Positions 7,860-16,521 of a stretch of 64,000 bases of DNA are shown in pieces; the first letter of the stretch is position 1, and each line of letters opens with the position of its first letter. Source of the DNA: Rubrivivax gelatinosus (GTDB taxonomy: Bacteria > Pseudomonadota > Gammaproteobacteria > Burkholderiales > Burkholderiaceae_C); the NCBI RefSeq assembly GCF_016583785.1, contig NZ_NRRU01000002.1, positions 1 to 64,000 on the forward strand. The letters are read 5' to 3'. The notes under the pieces were generated by a model. It saw only the letters and a program-made list of their open reading frames with translations, searched no databases and was not told the origin of the DNA. The position numbers and the translations under genes were made by a program.

Positions 7860-7873
7860 GCAACCCCCGTGCC
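7860..7873 (-). promoter_or_regulatory. sigma-54-type promoter of rpoN
   Basis: Minus-strand GGCACGGGGGTTGC is a full match to GGCACG-N4-TTGC. The predicted transcription start near 7848 gives a 65-base leader before rpoN at 7783. Confidence 0.75.
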
Positions 7874-8068
7874 GGAGCGCGGACGCGGATGCAAACCGAT
7901 ACAAAGCCTGCCGCAGCCCCCCGGAATCCCGGGCAACGGCGTGTAACCAGCTTTAAGCACGGCGAACGGCCGCCTGGCAGGTGCGCCGGCCGGCTTACCG
8001 ACGGCAACGCTTTTGCGGCAAAGCGTGCCGGCGGGCACGCCGGCGGGCACGCCGGCGGCGGCAATGGC

Positions 8069-8082
8069 GGCACATCGATTGC
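8069..8082 (+). promoter_or_regulatory. sigma-54-type promoter
   Basis: GGCACATCGATTGC has GGCAC and TTGC intact, and its leader is about 29 bases to the hemerythrin gene at 8123. Confidence 0.72.
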
Positions 8083-8122
8083 CTCGGGAGGCCGCCCATC
8101 AGCCAACTCCGAGGAGGCCTCC

Positions 8123-8707
8123 ATGCCCCGTTTGTCCCGCGCAGCCCAAGTGGCACGCGACCAGGTTTTCGCCGAGCTGAAGAACGATCACAAGCGCGTC
8201 AGGAAGGCCTACAAGGACTTCGAGAAGCTCGACAAGAGCGACACCGAGGCCTGCAGCCGCATCGTCGAGCAGGTGCTGCTCGAGCTGAGCGTGCATGCGA
8301 CGCTCGAGGAAGAACTGCTCTACCCCCCTGCCCGTGCGGCGCTCACGGAGACCGACCTCGTCGACGAAGCCGAGGTCGAGCACGAGTCGGCACACCAGCT
8401 GATCGACCAGCTGCGCACGATGAGCCCCGACGACGACAAGTACGCCGCGCGTTTCACCGTGCTGTGCGAATACGTGCTGCACCACGTGAAGGAAGAGGAA
8501 GGCGAGTTCTTCCCGGCGCTGGAGAACCTGCGCCTGGAATGGGAACGGATCGCCGCCGACATGAGCGCCCGGCGCCAGGAACTGCTGGCCGACGAGAGCG
8601 ACGATGCGCCGGCCATCATCGGCGAGCCCGAGCTGATCGCCGACGACGACCGGCTGCCGGCCAATGGCGTCGCCGACTCCGGCGCGGCCAACCCTCGCAA
8701 GATCTGA
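8123..8707 (+). CDS. hemerythrin-like domain protein
   Basis: The 194-residue protein is an HHE four-helix bundle: ELKNDHKRVRKAYKDFEKL, VHATLEEELLYPPARA, VEHESAHQLIDQL and YVLHHVKEEEGEFFPALENL carry the His/Glu/Asp metal ligands. The last 50 residues are acidic and probably unstructured. GAGGAGG lies just upstream of ATG 8123 and fixes the start. It is divergent from rpoN, each with its own sigma-54-type promoter. A role in handling O2, NO or oxidative stress is inferred from the family. Confidence 0.9.
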   Translation: MPRLSRAAQVARDQVFAELKNDHKRVRKAYKDFEKLDKSDTEACSRIVEQVLLELSVHATLEEELLYPPARAALTETDLVDEAEVEHESAHQLIDQLRTMSPDDDKYAARFTVLCEYVLHHVKEEEGEFFPALENLRLEWERIAADMSARRQELLADESDDAPAIIGEPELIADDDRLPANGVADSGAANPRKI

Positions 8708-8754
8708 CCGCGCACGGCGCGGCCACCCCCACTGCACGGCCTGCGGGCCGCCGA

Positions 8755-9969
8755 ATGCCCACCATGTCCCTGCCCGTCCTGGTCGTCTTTTCCCACCTGC
8801 GCTGGAGCTTCGTCTGGCAGCGCCCGCAACACCTGATGTCGCGCCTGGCGCGGCGCTGGCGTGTCGTCTTCGTCGAGGAGCCGGTGCACGACACCGGCCC
8901 GGCGCGGCTGGAAGTGCATGACGCGATGCCCGGCGTCAGCGTGCTCGTGCCGCACACGCCGGTGCTCGCAGCCGGTTTCCACGACGACCAGCTGGCGCTG
9001 CTGGAGCCGCTGGTCGCGCGCCACCTGCACGCCGCCGGCGTGCGCGAGGCCGTCGTCTGGCTGTACACGCCGATGGCGCTGCCGCTGGTGAAGACGCTGG
9101 CGCTGCGCTGCCTGGCCTACGACTGCATGGACGAGCTCGCCGCGTTCAAGGACGCGCCGCGCCAGCTGCGACAGCGCGAGAACGCGCTGCTCAAGCGTGC
9201 CGACGTCGTCTTCACCGGCGGCCCCTCGCTGTACGACGCCAAGCGTGAGCTGCACCCCAACGTGCACTGCATCCCGAGTTCGGTCGACGCCGCGCACTTC
9301 GAACCCGCCGGCCTCGTCGCGGGCAGCGAACACGCGCTCGCCGCGGCCGCGCTTCAGGGTGCGCTGCCCGGCCCGCGGCTGGGTTATTACGGCGTCATCG
9401 ACGAACGCCTGGACCTGGCGCTGGTTGCCGCGCTGGCCGATGCCCGCCCCGAGTGGCAGATCGTGATGGTCGGGCCGGTGGTCAAGATCGCACCCGAGTC
9501 GCTGCCCCGCCGCGCCAACCTGCACTGGCTGGGCATGCAGCCCTATGCGCGCCTGCCCTACCTGCTGGCCGGCTGGGACCTGGCGCTGATGCCGTTCGCG
9601 ATCAACGACGCCACCCGCTTCATCAGCCCGACCAAGACGCTGGAGTACATGGCCGGCGAGAAGGCCACCGTCAGCACGCCGGTGCGCGACGTGGTCTCGC
9701 TCTACGGCGACGTGGTCAGCATCGCGCGCGACAGCGCCGGCTTCGTCGAGGCCTGCGAGACCTTGCTCGCGGAGAGCGTCGCGGCGCGCTGCCAGCGCGT
9801 GATGCGCATGCTGAACGCGGTGTCGGCGCACTCCTGGGAGCGCAGCGCCGACTGCGTGCACGACCTGCTGGTGCAGGCCACGGTACGCGCGACGCCGGCC
9901 CGGGTCGAGGCCCTCGCCCCGGCGGCACCGGCCGCCGCGCTGGCCGCCAGCGCCGGCGGCCGCGCCTGA
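8755..9969 (+). CDS. glycosyltransferase family 1/4 protein
   Basis: This 404-residue GT-B protein opens with SLPVLVVFSHLRWSFVWQRPQHLMSRLARRWRVVFVEEP, a form typical of glycosyltransferases that accompany UDP-galactopyranose mutase genes; glf is at 44774 in this window. The donor-binding C-terminal half includes LGYYGVIDERLDLALV, IVMVGPVVK and NDATRFISPTKTLEYMAGEKATVSTPVRD. No membrane segment is seen. The gene follows the hemerythrin gene by 47 bases and may be cotranscribed. Either of the first two Met codons (8755, 8764) could be the start. Donor and acceptor are unknown; galactofuranosyl transfer is a guess. Confidence 0.85.
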   Translation: MPTMSLPVLVVFSHLRWSFVWQRPQHLMSRLARRWRVVFVEEPVHDTGPARLEVHDAMPGVSVLVPHTPVLAAGFHDDQLALLEPLVARHLHAAGVREAVVWLYTPMALPLVKTLALRCLAYDCMDELAAFKDAPRQLRQRENALLKRADVVFTGGPSLYDAKRELHPNVHCIPSSVDAAHFEPAGLVAGSEHALAAAALQGALPGPRLGYYGVIDERLDLALVAALADARPEWQIVMVGPVVKIAPESLPRRANLHWLGMQPYARLPYLLAGWDLALMPFAINDATRFISPTKTLEYMAGEKATVSTPVRDVVSLYGDVVSIARDSAGFVEACETLLAESVAARCQRVMRMLNAVSAHSWERSADCVHDLLVQATVRATPARVEALAPAAPAAALAASAGGRA

Positions 9970-9976
9970 AGCGCGC

Positions 9977-10450
9977 TCAGGACGGCTGGTCGTAGTCGCC
10001 CGTCAGTTCGATCCGGCGCGCGCGCAGGCGCGCGCCGAGTTCGAACAGGTCCAGGCCGGCCGCCAGCGCGAACACCGTCTCTTCCTCGAAGCGTGCGTGC
10101 GCGGCCAGCGCCCGCGCGAGCGCGTCGACACCCCCGTCGGCCTGCGCGCCGCCGGCTTCGGCGATGCGCCGCAGTTCGGCGTCCAGGCGCTCGTGTTCGG
10201 CGTGGGCGCGCTGCAGCGCCTCGCTGTGCGGCAGCGCCGGATAGAAGATCTCGTCCTCGATGCGCGCGTGGATGCGCATGCGGCCGCCGATGCGCGCGAT
10301 CAGGCCGCTGCGGTCGGCGGCGCTGGCATCGGCCTGCACCAGACGCTGGTACTCGACGCACAGCGCCTCCAGCCGCCGGTGGTCCTCACGCAGCATCTCG
10401 AGCGCGTGGTGCGACTTGACGCGCTCGGGCGCGGTCTGGGTGACGGTCAT
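9977..10450 (-). CDS. hemerythrin-like domain protein
   Basis: This 157-residue protein has the HHE pattern: LREDHRRLEALCVEYQRLV, IHARIEDEIFYPAL, EHERLDAELRRI and HARFEEETVFALA. The third-helix His and fourth-helix ligands are present, so metal binding is likely. AGGAGG stands 5 bases before the ATG. A sigma-54-type promoter (10485-10498) lies 35 bases upstream, almost touching the divergent one for the BON gene. It converges with the glycosyltransferase, with 7 bases between the stops. Confidence 0.9.
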   Translation of the reverse strand: MTVTQTAPERVKSHHALEMLREDHRRLEALCVEYQRLVQADASAADRSGLIARIGGRMRIHARIEDEIFYPALPHSEALQRAHAEHERLDAELRRIAEAGGAQADGGVDALARALAAHARFEEETVFALAAGLDLFELGARLRARRIELTGDYDQPS

Positions 10451-10484
10451 GCATTACCTCCTGCGAGCTCAATCGCGGCCCTCG

Positions 10485-10498
10485 GCAATGAACGTTCC
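10485..10498 (-). promoter_or_regulatory. sigma-54-type promoter
   Basis: Minus-strand GGAACGTTCATTGC; the predicted leader is about 23 bases to the start at 10450. Only 8 bases separate it from the opposing element. Confidence 0.7.
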
Positions 10499-10506
10499 CG
10501 GGGGCG

Positions 10507-10520
10507 GGTACAGCGCTTGC
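10507..10520 (+). promoter_or_regulatory. sigma-54-type promoter
   Basis: GGTACAGCGCTTGC; the predicted leader is about 27 bases to the BON gene. It is the divergent partner of 10485-10498. Confidence 0.7.
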
Positions 10521-10558
10521 CCTCAGCGCTGCACCCTGTTCACAAGGAGAAACCGAAG

Positions 10559-10882
10559 ATGAAAACCCCGTCCCTGCTGCTCTCCCTCTGCCTCGCCGTC
10601 GGTGCCGTCGCGACCACCGGCTGCGCGGTCACCGATGGTCAGAGCAGCGTCGGCCAGTACGTCGACGACACGACGATCACGGCCCGTGTCAAGAAGCGCA
10701 TGGCCGAAGACCCGACCGTGAGCGCGATGCGCATCACCGTCGAGACCCTCAACGGCACCGTGCAGCTCTCGGGCTTCGCGACCAATCAGAGCGAGAAGGA
10801 CCACGCGGCCCAGATCGCGCGCGCCGTGCCCGACGTGAAGGACGTGCGCAACAACATCACCGTGCGCGCGGCGACCCAATGA
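10559..10882 (+). CDS. BON-domain lipoprotein (OsmY-like)
   Basis: The product is 107 residues. Residues 1-21 form a lipoprotein signal (SLCLAVGAVATTGC, lipid Cys at 21). The remainder is one BON domain (DDTTITARVKKRMAEDPTVSAMRITVETLNGTVQLSGFATNQSEKDHAAQIARAVPDVKDVRNNITV, given here for residues about 35-104), a phospholipid- or envelope-associated fold found in osmotic-stress proteins. Periplasmic outer-membrane attachment is likely. AAGGAG precedes the ATG. Expression from the sigma-54-type promoter at 10507-10520 is predicted. Confidence 0.92.
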   Translation: MKTPSLLLSLCLAVGAVATTGCAVTDGQSSVGQYVDDTTITARVKKRMAEDPTVSAMRITVETLNGTVQLSGFATNQSEKDHAAQIARAVPDVKDVRNNITVRAATQ

Positions 10883-10959
10883 GCCCGGCCCGCCGCACGC
10901 GTCCTGCCCGGTGCAGCGGCACGCGGGCGGCGGGCTCGCTCGCGCACGGCTGACCCGCC

Positions 10960-12087
10960 GTGCCGCCGCCGGCCGTTCCTCCCCGTGAGCCGGGCGGGAC
11001 GGCCTTGCGCGGCCTCTTCGTGCTGGCGCTGCTGGCCTTCGTCAAGCTCGCCCAGCCGCTGCTCGCACCCATCGTCTTCGCCCTCGTGCTCACCGTCGTG
11101 CTCGCGCCGGCGGTACGGGCCTTGCGGCGTCGCGGCGTGCCCGAGTTCATCGGCGCCGGCGTCGTCGTGACGGCGGGGCTCGCGAGCGTCGTGCCGCTGG
11201 CGGCCGCACTGGCCGAACCCGCCGCCGCCTGGTGGGCGCGCGCGCCCGAGGTGCTGGCCGGGCTGCTGCAGCGCCTGGAGCGGCTGCGTGCCGCCGTCCC
11301 GGGCCTGGACAGCGGCGGCCCCGGCGCCGGACCGGGTGCGCTCGGCGAGCGCCTGGCCAGCGAAGGCGTGGCGCTGACCGGCCTGGTGCTCGGCCATGGC
11401 CTGGCCTTCGCGCTGTCGGCATCGGCCACCGTGATCCTGCTCTACTTTCTGCTTGCGTCGGAACACTGGCTGCTGGCGCGCGCGGTGCGTACGCTGCGCC
11501 GGCCGCGCCAGCGTGCGCTGGTGCTCGCCGGCCTGCTCGCGGCGCAGCGCGACATCGGCCGCTTCCTGTGGTCGCTGACGCTGATCAACATCGGCGTCGC
11601 GCTGGTCGTCGCGCTCGGCCTGCAGGCCATCGGCATGCCCGACCCGCTGCTCTGGGGCGTGGTCTGCGGCGTGCTGAACTTCATCCCCTATCTCGGGCCG
11701 GTGATCATCGTCGTGCTGCTGGGGCTGGCCGGGCTGCTGGCCTTCGGCCACCTGGGCGCGGCGCTGGCGCCGCCGGCGCTGTTCCTGGCGGTGCACGCGA
11801 TCGAAGCGAACCTCATCGCCCCCTGGTTCGTCGGCCGACGCCTGGTGCTGAGCCCGATCTCGGTCTTTCTCGCGGTGATGGTGTGGGGCTGGCTCTGGGG
11901 CATGGCCGGGGCTCTGATCGCGGTGCCGCTGCTGATCGGGCTGCGCGCACTGTGCCGGCGCTGGCCGCCGCTGCGCTGGCTGGCGGCCTATCTCGACGGC
12001 CGCCAGGCGCGGCCGCCACCGCTGCGTTCTCTGCTCGCGCCGCAGCGTCCGGCGGCGCCGCGGCGCGGTGACGGCAGCGGGCCTTAA
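10960..12087 (+). CDS. AI-2E family transporter (second copy)
   Basis: This 375-residue polytopic membrane protein begins with GTG. Early helices are GLFVLALLAFVKLAQPLLAPIVFALVLTVVLAP and FIGAGVVVTAGLASVVPLAAAL. The family signature is GVLNFIPYLGPVIIVVLLGLAGLLAF, and the last helices are FLAVMVWGWLWGMAGALIAVPLLIGL. The substrate is unknown. It differs substantially from the copy at 1337-2386, so it is not a recent duplicate. Its stop overlaps that of the convergent gene at 12084 through a TTAA palindrome. Confidence 0.88.
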   Translation: MPPPAVPPREPGGTALRGLFVLALLAFVKLAQPLLAPIVFALVLTVVLAPAVRALRRRGVPEFIGAGVVVTAGLASVVPLAAALAEPAAAWWARAPEVLAGLLQRLERLRAAVPGLDSGGPGAGPGALGERLASEGVALTGLVLGHGLAFALSASATVILLYFLLASEHWLLARAVRTLRRPRQRALVLAGLLAAQRDIGRFLWSLTLINIGVALVVALGLQAIGMPDPLLWGVVCGVLNFIPYLGPVIIVVLLGLAGLLAFGHLGAALAPPALFLAVHAIEANLIAPWFVGRRLVLSPISVFLAVMVWGWLWGMAGALIAVPLLIGLRALCRRWPPLRWLAAYLDGRQARPPPLRSLLAPQRPAAPRRGDGSGP

Positions 12088-12392
12088 GGCTGTTTGTCCT
12101 GGACGCCGGGCGGCTCGTGGCCGGGCGCGGGCTCACGCAATCCCGGCGCGATGCCCGGCCCTGCAAGCTCCGCCGACGAAGCCGGTTGCGATGCCGGCAG
12201 CGCCTGCCGTGGCGGCAGCGGCGCGGGCTGCTGCAGCGGCGGCGCGAGCGGCGCACCGCCTCCAGTCGGAGCCGGCGGCGGCAGTGTCGGGATCGCGTTC
12301 GGGTCGGTGTCGCTGGTCTGGGCGGCAGCCGCGCCGGCGACGAGCACGAACAGCGCGGCGAACGCGAGACGGCGGGAGGCGATGGCGCTCAT
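12084..12392 (-). CDS. secreted proline-rich small protein
   Basis: The product is 102 residues. MSAIASRRLAFAALFVLVAGAAAAQ is a Sec signal peptide. The mature part is Pro/Ala/Gly-rich (PTLPPPAPTGGGAPLAPPLQ, then QPAPLPPRQALPASQ) and probably extended or disordered in the periplasm. ATG 12392 was chosen because it starts the signal peptide and lies about 24 bases after the predicted sigma-54-dependent start. Function is unknown. Confidence 0.7.
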   Translation of the reverse strand: MSAIASRRLAFAALFVLVAGAAAAQTSDTDPNAIPTLPPPAPTGGGAPLAPPLQQPAPLPPRQALPASQPASSAELAGPGIAPGLREPAPGHEPPGVQDKQP

Positions 12393-12427
12393 CGGACGGA
12401 CCTCGGCGGATGGGGATGGGCAAACAG

Positions 12428-12441
12428 GCAAGACCGATGCC
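12428..12441 (-). promoter_or_regulatory. sigma-54-type promoter
   Basis: Minus-strand GGCATCGGTCTTGC keeps GG-N10-GC and TTGC, with two mismatches in the CACG part. Confidence 0.55.
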
Positions 12442-12472
12442 GCCCGCGTCCGCGGGGGACGGTGCGGCGACG

Positions 12473-12486
12473 GGCACAGGCTTTGC
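12473..12486 (+). promoter_or_regulatory. sigma-54-type promoter
   Basis: GGCACAGGCTTTGC; the predicted transcription start near 12498 is 34 bases before the PLD-family gene. Divergent partner of 12428-12441. Confidence 0.7.
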
Positions 12487-12531
12487 CGTACGCCGCGTCA
12501 ACGGGATCTCGCCCCCCGCTCGGTGTCCGCC

Positions 12532-13680
12532 ATGTCCAAGTCGAACGACCCTCGCCCCTGGCGACCAACCGGTCAGCCGCCGCCTCGTGCCGATTGGGGC
12601 TCGGGTCTGGCCGAGCCCCTGGTCGACGGCAACCGCGTGGAACTGCTGGCCGAAGGCGAGTCGGCGTTCCAGGCGATCTCGAACGCCCTCGACGGCGCGC
12701 GCGACCACGTCAACGTCGAGAACCTCGTCGACGATGCCGAGGCCGGCCGCGAGTTGCTGGAGCGGCTCGCCGCCCGGGCTCGGCAGGGCCTGCGCGTGAA
12801 CCTGCTGGTCGACCACGCGCAGCTGGCAGCACCGGCGGCCGAGGCGCTGGAGCCGCTGCGCCAGGCCGGCGTCAGCCTGGCCGAACACGACTCGCAGGGC
12901 TGGAACGGCCTGCTGCCGCGGCGCTGCGAAGCGCGCGAGCTGCTGGTCGTCGACGGCCGCGAGGCCTTCATCGGCGGGCTCGACGCCCACGGCGGCCGGG
13001 GCCAGCCGCGGCTCGCGCGCATCGGCCCGCGGCTGCGGGTGCAGGGGCCCGTGCTGCAGGGGCTGCAGCGGCTGTTCATCGCCCACTGGCAGCGCTTCGC
13101 CCGCGGGCCGATGCAGGCGGCGCGTTACTTCCCGGCGCAGACGCCGGTCGGCCTGCACCGCGTCGGCATCGCCGCCGGCGAGAGCGGCCAGCACAACAGC
13201 TTCGTCGAGGTGCTGTTGTCGGCGATCGGCAACGCGGCAGCACGCGTCGTCCTCGCCTCGCCCTGCGAGCAGCCGCCGCGCCGCCTGCTGCAGGCCCTGG
13301 CCCAGGCCAGCAAGCGCGGCGCCGAGGTCGAGGTGCTGCTGCCGCGTGCCGGCAGCGGGTTGCTGCGCGGCATGCCGATGCGCCAGGTGCTGCAGGCCTC
13401 GGGCGTGCGCGTGCACGAGGCGCAGCCGGCGCAGTGGCATGCGCGGCTGTGCGTCGTCGACGGCGAATGGGTCGGCCTCGGCTCGGTGCGCCTGGACTGG
13501 CACAACGTCGTGCGCGACGCCGAGTCCGGCGTGGTCGTGGTCGACCCGGGCCTGGCGCAGCGGCTGGAGCAGCTGTTCCAGGCCGATGTGCAGCGCGGTC
13601 GCACCGCCGCCGCCTGGCGCGGCAGCCAGACCCAGCACTGGCAGCGCGAATCGTCCGGCGCCTTCGACGCCCGCCCCTGA
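12532..13680 (+). CDS. phospholipase D-like protein (cardiolipin-synthase-type, diverged)
   Basis: The 382-residue protein aligns in architecture with ClsB/ClsA-type enzymes: GNRVELLAEGESAFQAISNALDGARDHVNVENLVDDAEAGREL is the usual N-terminal fold. The two HKD regions are however altered. The first reads EARELLVVDGREAFIGGLD with no HxK; the second reads WHARLCVVDGEWVGLGSVRLDWHN, where H is present and the Lys position is Arg. Canonical catalysis is therefore doubtful. There is no membrane segment. Predicted control is from the sigma-54-type promoter at 12473-12486. Confidence 0.8.
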   Translation: MSKSNDPRPWRPTGQPPPRADWGSGLAEPLVDGNRVELLAEGESAFQAISNALDGARDHVNVENLVDDAEAGRELLERLAARARQGLRVNLLVDHAQLAAPAAEALEPLRQAGVSLAEHDSQGWNGLLPRRCEARELLVVDGREAFIGGLDAHGGRGQPRLARIGPRLRVQGPVLQGLQRLFIAHWQRFARGPMQAARYFPAQTPVGLHRVGIAAGESGQHNSFVEVLLSAIGNAAARVVLASPCEQPPRRLLQALAQASKRGAEVEVLLPRAGSGLLRGMPMRQVLQASGVRVHEAQPAQWHARLCVVDGEWVGLGSVRLDWHNVVRDAESGVVVVDPGLAQRLEQLFQADVQRGRTAAAWRGSQTQHWQRESSGAFDARP

Positions 13681-13746
13681 GCCGGGCACCCGTGCCACAC
13701 CGGGGCGGTTGGCCGGTGGTGGTGTCATCAGCCACACTGGACGCCG

Positions 13747-15954
13747 ATGCTGTCCATATCCATCCGCTCCCGCCTGCTGCTGCTCGTCCTGGCCGTGCTG
13801 CTGCCGGCGGTGGCCGCTGCCGCCTTCGTCATCGTCCAGACCTACGCCGCCGAACGCGAGGCGGTCGATCGCAACCTGCGCGACACCGCGCGCGCGCTGT
13901 CGACCGTCATCGACCGCGAGATCGACCAGCGCGCCACCATCGTGCGCGTACTGGCCACGGCGCGCGCACTGGAGAACGCGCCACAGCTGACGGCCGAGCA
14001 GCGCCGCGTCTTCGACCGCCAGGCGCGGCGTGCGCTCGACGGCCTGGACGGCTGGCTCGAGCTGACCGACGGCGCCAAGGTGGTGCTGAGCACGCAGTTG
14101 CCGCCGGACATGGTCTCGCCGGCGGCCTCGGCGGGTGAGCTCGCCCAGTCGGCGGCGGTGCGTTCGCTGGCTGCGGCCGGCGACGCGCCAGGCCCGCACG
14201 CGCGGGTCGTGCAGCCGGTGCTGCGCGACGGCCGCGTCGTCGCCAACCTCGAGCTCACGATCATGCCGTCGGAGCTGCAGCGCATCATCGACCGCCAGAA
14301 CCTGCCGCCGGGCTGGCTCGGCACCATCCTCGACGCCGACGCCACCGTGGTGGCACGCCATCCGGGCGGCGTGCAGCACGCCGGGCGCCCGGCGACGCCG
14401 GACATGCTCGAGCGCCTGCGCCGCGAACGCGAGGGCTTCTTCGAATCGGTGTCGCTCGACGGCACCCCCGTCCGCGGCTACTTCAGCAAGTCGGCGCGCG
14501 GCTGGACCTACATGACGGCGATGCCACGCCAGGCCGTCGCCGGCAGCCTGCCGCCGACGGTGTCGCAGCTGGCCATCGGCGGCGCGCTGCTGCTCGCGCT
14601 GGCGATCGCCGGTGCGCTCTTCGTGTCGCGCCGCATCGTCGGCCCGGTCAACTCGCTGAAGGAAGCGGCGGCGTGGATGCGGGCCGGCCAGCCGGTGCCG
14701 CACCGCGCGACCGGGCTCGCCGAATGCGACGAGGTCGGCACCGCGCTGGCCGAAGCCGCCGAGGCGATCCAGCACGCGCAGGCCGACCTCGAGCGCCAGG
14801 TCGCCGAGGCGGTGGCGCGCACCCGCCAGGCCGAGCAGCGGGTCTCGCTCAGCCAGCGTGTCGAGGCGCTGGGGCGGCTCACCGGCGGCGTCGCCCACGA
14901 CTTCAACAACCTGCTGGGTGTGATCAGCAACAGCGCCCATCTGATCCAGCGCCGCGCCAGCTCACCCGACATCCAGGCGCCGGTGGCGGCGACGCTGCGT
15001 GCGGTCGAGGTCGGCAGCCGGCTGACGCAGCACCTGCTGCGCTTCTCGGGCCGGCACCCGACACGGCCGGCGCGCATCGAACTCGGGCGCTACCTCGCCG
15101 ACTCGCAGGAGCTGATCCGGGTCGTGCTCGGCAAACGCTGCGAGCTGCAGGTCACGGTGGCGCCGGACACGCGCGGCATCATGGTCGACTCGAGCGAGCT
15201 CGAACTCGCGCTGATCAACCTCGCGCTGAACGCGCGCGACGCCCTGCCCGCCGGCGGCCACGTCTGGATCGAAGCCGGCAACGCCGCGCCCGAGGACCTG
15301 CCCGAGCTGCCGCCGGGCGACTACGTGCAGATCGCCGTCAACGACGACGGCACCGGCATCGCCGAGGCCATCGCCGACCGCGTCTTCGAGCCCTTCTTCA
15401 CCACCAAGGGCGTGGGCAAGGGCACCGGCCTGGGCCTGAGCCAGGTGCACGGCTTCTGCGTCCAGGCGGGCGGGCGCGCGGCGCTGGCCAGCACCCCGGG
15501 CCTGGGCACGACGGTGACGCTGCTGCTGCCCGCGGCCGCACCTGAAGCCGCGGCCCCCGGCCCCGCGCCGGCGCCGCTGCCGGAAGGCGGGCTCTACGGC
15601 GTGCGCGTGCTGCTGGTAGAGGACAACGAGGAACTCGCCGACGTCACCGCTGGCCTGCTCGACTCGCTGGGCTGCCGCGTGCTGCGCGCGCGCAGCCCCG
15701 ACGAAGCGCTGCTGCTGGCCGGCGAAGCACGCACGCTGGACGTCGTGCTGTCCGACGTCGTGATGCCGGGCGACATGGACGGCATCGCCCTCGCCCGCAC
15801 GCTGCGCCAGCGCCGGCCGCAGCTGCCGGTGGTGCTGATCAGCGGCTTCAGCAGCGCACTCGGCGGCAACCACGGCTTCCCGGTGCTGCACAAACCCTGC
15901 ACGCCCGAGGACCTGGTGCTGGCGCTGCGCGGCGCGATCGACGCCGCGCGCTGA
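13747..15954 (+). CDS. membrane hybrid histidine kinase with Cache sensor and C-terminal receiver
   Basis: The 735-residue protein has TM1 at about residues 9-28, a periplasmic Cache-like sensor (about 30-265), TM2 at about 271-297 (LAIGGALLLALAIAGALFVS), then HAMP and a coiled coil. HisKA contains GGVAHDFNNLLGVISNSAHL (phospho-His near 382). HATPase_c has N, G1 and G2 boxes (NLALNARDAL, DDGTGI, GKGTGLGLSQV). The receiver (from about 617) contains VLLVEDNEELADV, phospho-Asp in VVLSDVVMPGDMDG, and the Lys in HKPC. The signal is unknown. No response regulator gene adjoins; the single-receiver protein at 22725 or the NtrC-type activator at 40530 are possible partners, but this is a guess. Confidence 0.93.
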   Translation: MLSISIRSRLLLLVLAVLLPAVAAAAFVIVQTYAAEREAVDRNLRDTARALSTVIDREIDQRATIVRVLATARALENAPQLTAEQRRVFDRQARRALDGLDGWLELTDGAKVVLSTQLPPDMVSPAASAGELAQSAAVRSLAAAGDAPGPHARVVQPVLRDGRVVANLELTIMPSELQRIIDRQNLPPGWLGTILDADATVVARHPGGVQHAGRPATPDMLERLRREREGFFESVSLDGTPVRGYFSKSARGWTYMTAMPRQAVAGSLPPTVSQLAIGGALLLALAIAGALFVSRRIVGPVNSLKEAAAWMRAGQPVPHRATGLAECDEVGTALAEAAEAIQHAQADLERQVAEAVARTRQAEQRVSLSQRVEALGRLTGGVAHDFNNLLGVISNSAHLIQRRASSPDIQAPVAATLRAVEVGSRLTQHLLRFSGRHPTRPARIELGRYLADSQELIRVVLGKRCELQVTVAPDTRGIMVDSSELELALINLALNARDALPAGGHVWIEAGNAAPEDLPELPPGDYVQIAVNDDGTGIAEAIADRVFEPFFTTKGVGKGTGLGLSQVHGFCVQAGGRAALASTPGLGTTVTLLLPAAAPEAAAPGPAPAPLPEGGLYGVRVLLVEDNEELADVTAGLLDSLGCRVLRARSPDEALLLAGEARTLDVVLSDVVMPGDMDGIALARTLRQRRPQLPVVLISGFSSALGGNHGFPVLHKPCTPEDLVLALRGAIDAAR

Positions 15955-15972
15955 AGACCTTTCGCCCCAGCG

Positions 15973-15986
15973 GGAACGCGGCCTGC
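15973..15986 (+). promoter_or_regulatory. sigma-54-type promoter
   Basis: GGAACGCGGCCTGC has GG-N10-GC but CTGC rather than TTGC. The predicted leader is about 49 bases to 16047. Confidence 0.5.
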
Positions 15987-16046
15987 CGGCAGTTCGTCAT
16001 GGCGCGGCCGTCGAGGCCGGCGCCTGCCACGAACGAAAGGAAACCC

Positions 16047-16505
16047 ATGATGGACCGCAAAGACGTCGTCGACACCCTGAACCGCCTGATCGAGACCAGC
16101 AAGGACGGCGAGTACGGTTTCCGTACCAGCGCCGAACACGCCCGCGACCCGCAGCTGCAGCAGACCCTGCAGTCGCGCGCCGAGGAGTGCCGCCAGGGCG
16201 CGGCCGAGCTGCAAAGCCTGGTCGTGCAATACGGCGGCACCGCCGAGGACAGCGGCTCGGCCACCGGTGCGATGCACCGCGGCTGGGTCGCCGTGAAGGG
16301 CACGCTGGCCGGCTACAGCGACCTGGCCATGCTCGAGGAGTGCGAGCGCGGCGAGGACACCGCGATCGAACGTTACCGCAGCGCACTCGCCGAAGACCTG
16401 CCCAGCGACGTGCGCATCGTCATCGAGCGCCAGTTCGAAGGCGTCAAGCGCAACCACTCGCAGATCCGCCTGCTGCGCGACACGGCGCGCGCACGCACCG
16501 CCTGA
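16047..16505 (+). CDS. DUF2383 / PA2169-family four-helix-bundle protein
   Basis: The 152-residue protein starts MMDRKDVVDTLNRLIETSKDGEYGFRTSAEHA, the usual opening of this ferritin-like helical family, and has ECRQGAAELQSLVVQYGG and ECERGEDTAIERYRSALAEDLP with Glu/His spacing suggestive of a metal site. It is cytoplasmic. AAAGGAAA precedes the ATG. The family accompanies stress genes in many proteobacteria, but its biochemistry is not established. A strong terminator follows. Confidence 0.88.
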   Translation: MMDRKDVVDTLNRLIETSKDGEYGFRTSAEHARDPQLQQTLQSRAEECRQGAAELQSLVVQYGGTAEDSGSATGAMHRGWVAVKGTLAGYSDLAMLEECERGEDTAIERYRSALAEDLPSDVRIVIERQFEGVKRNHSQIRLLRDTARARTA

Positions 16506-16521
16506 ACCGGGTGAGTGACCG

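Noticed and set aside
12133-14940. 935-codon minus-strand open frame
   Set aside because: Shadow of the PLD-like and hybrid kinase genes, no domain recognised.
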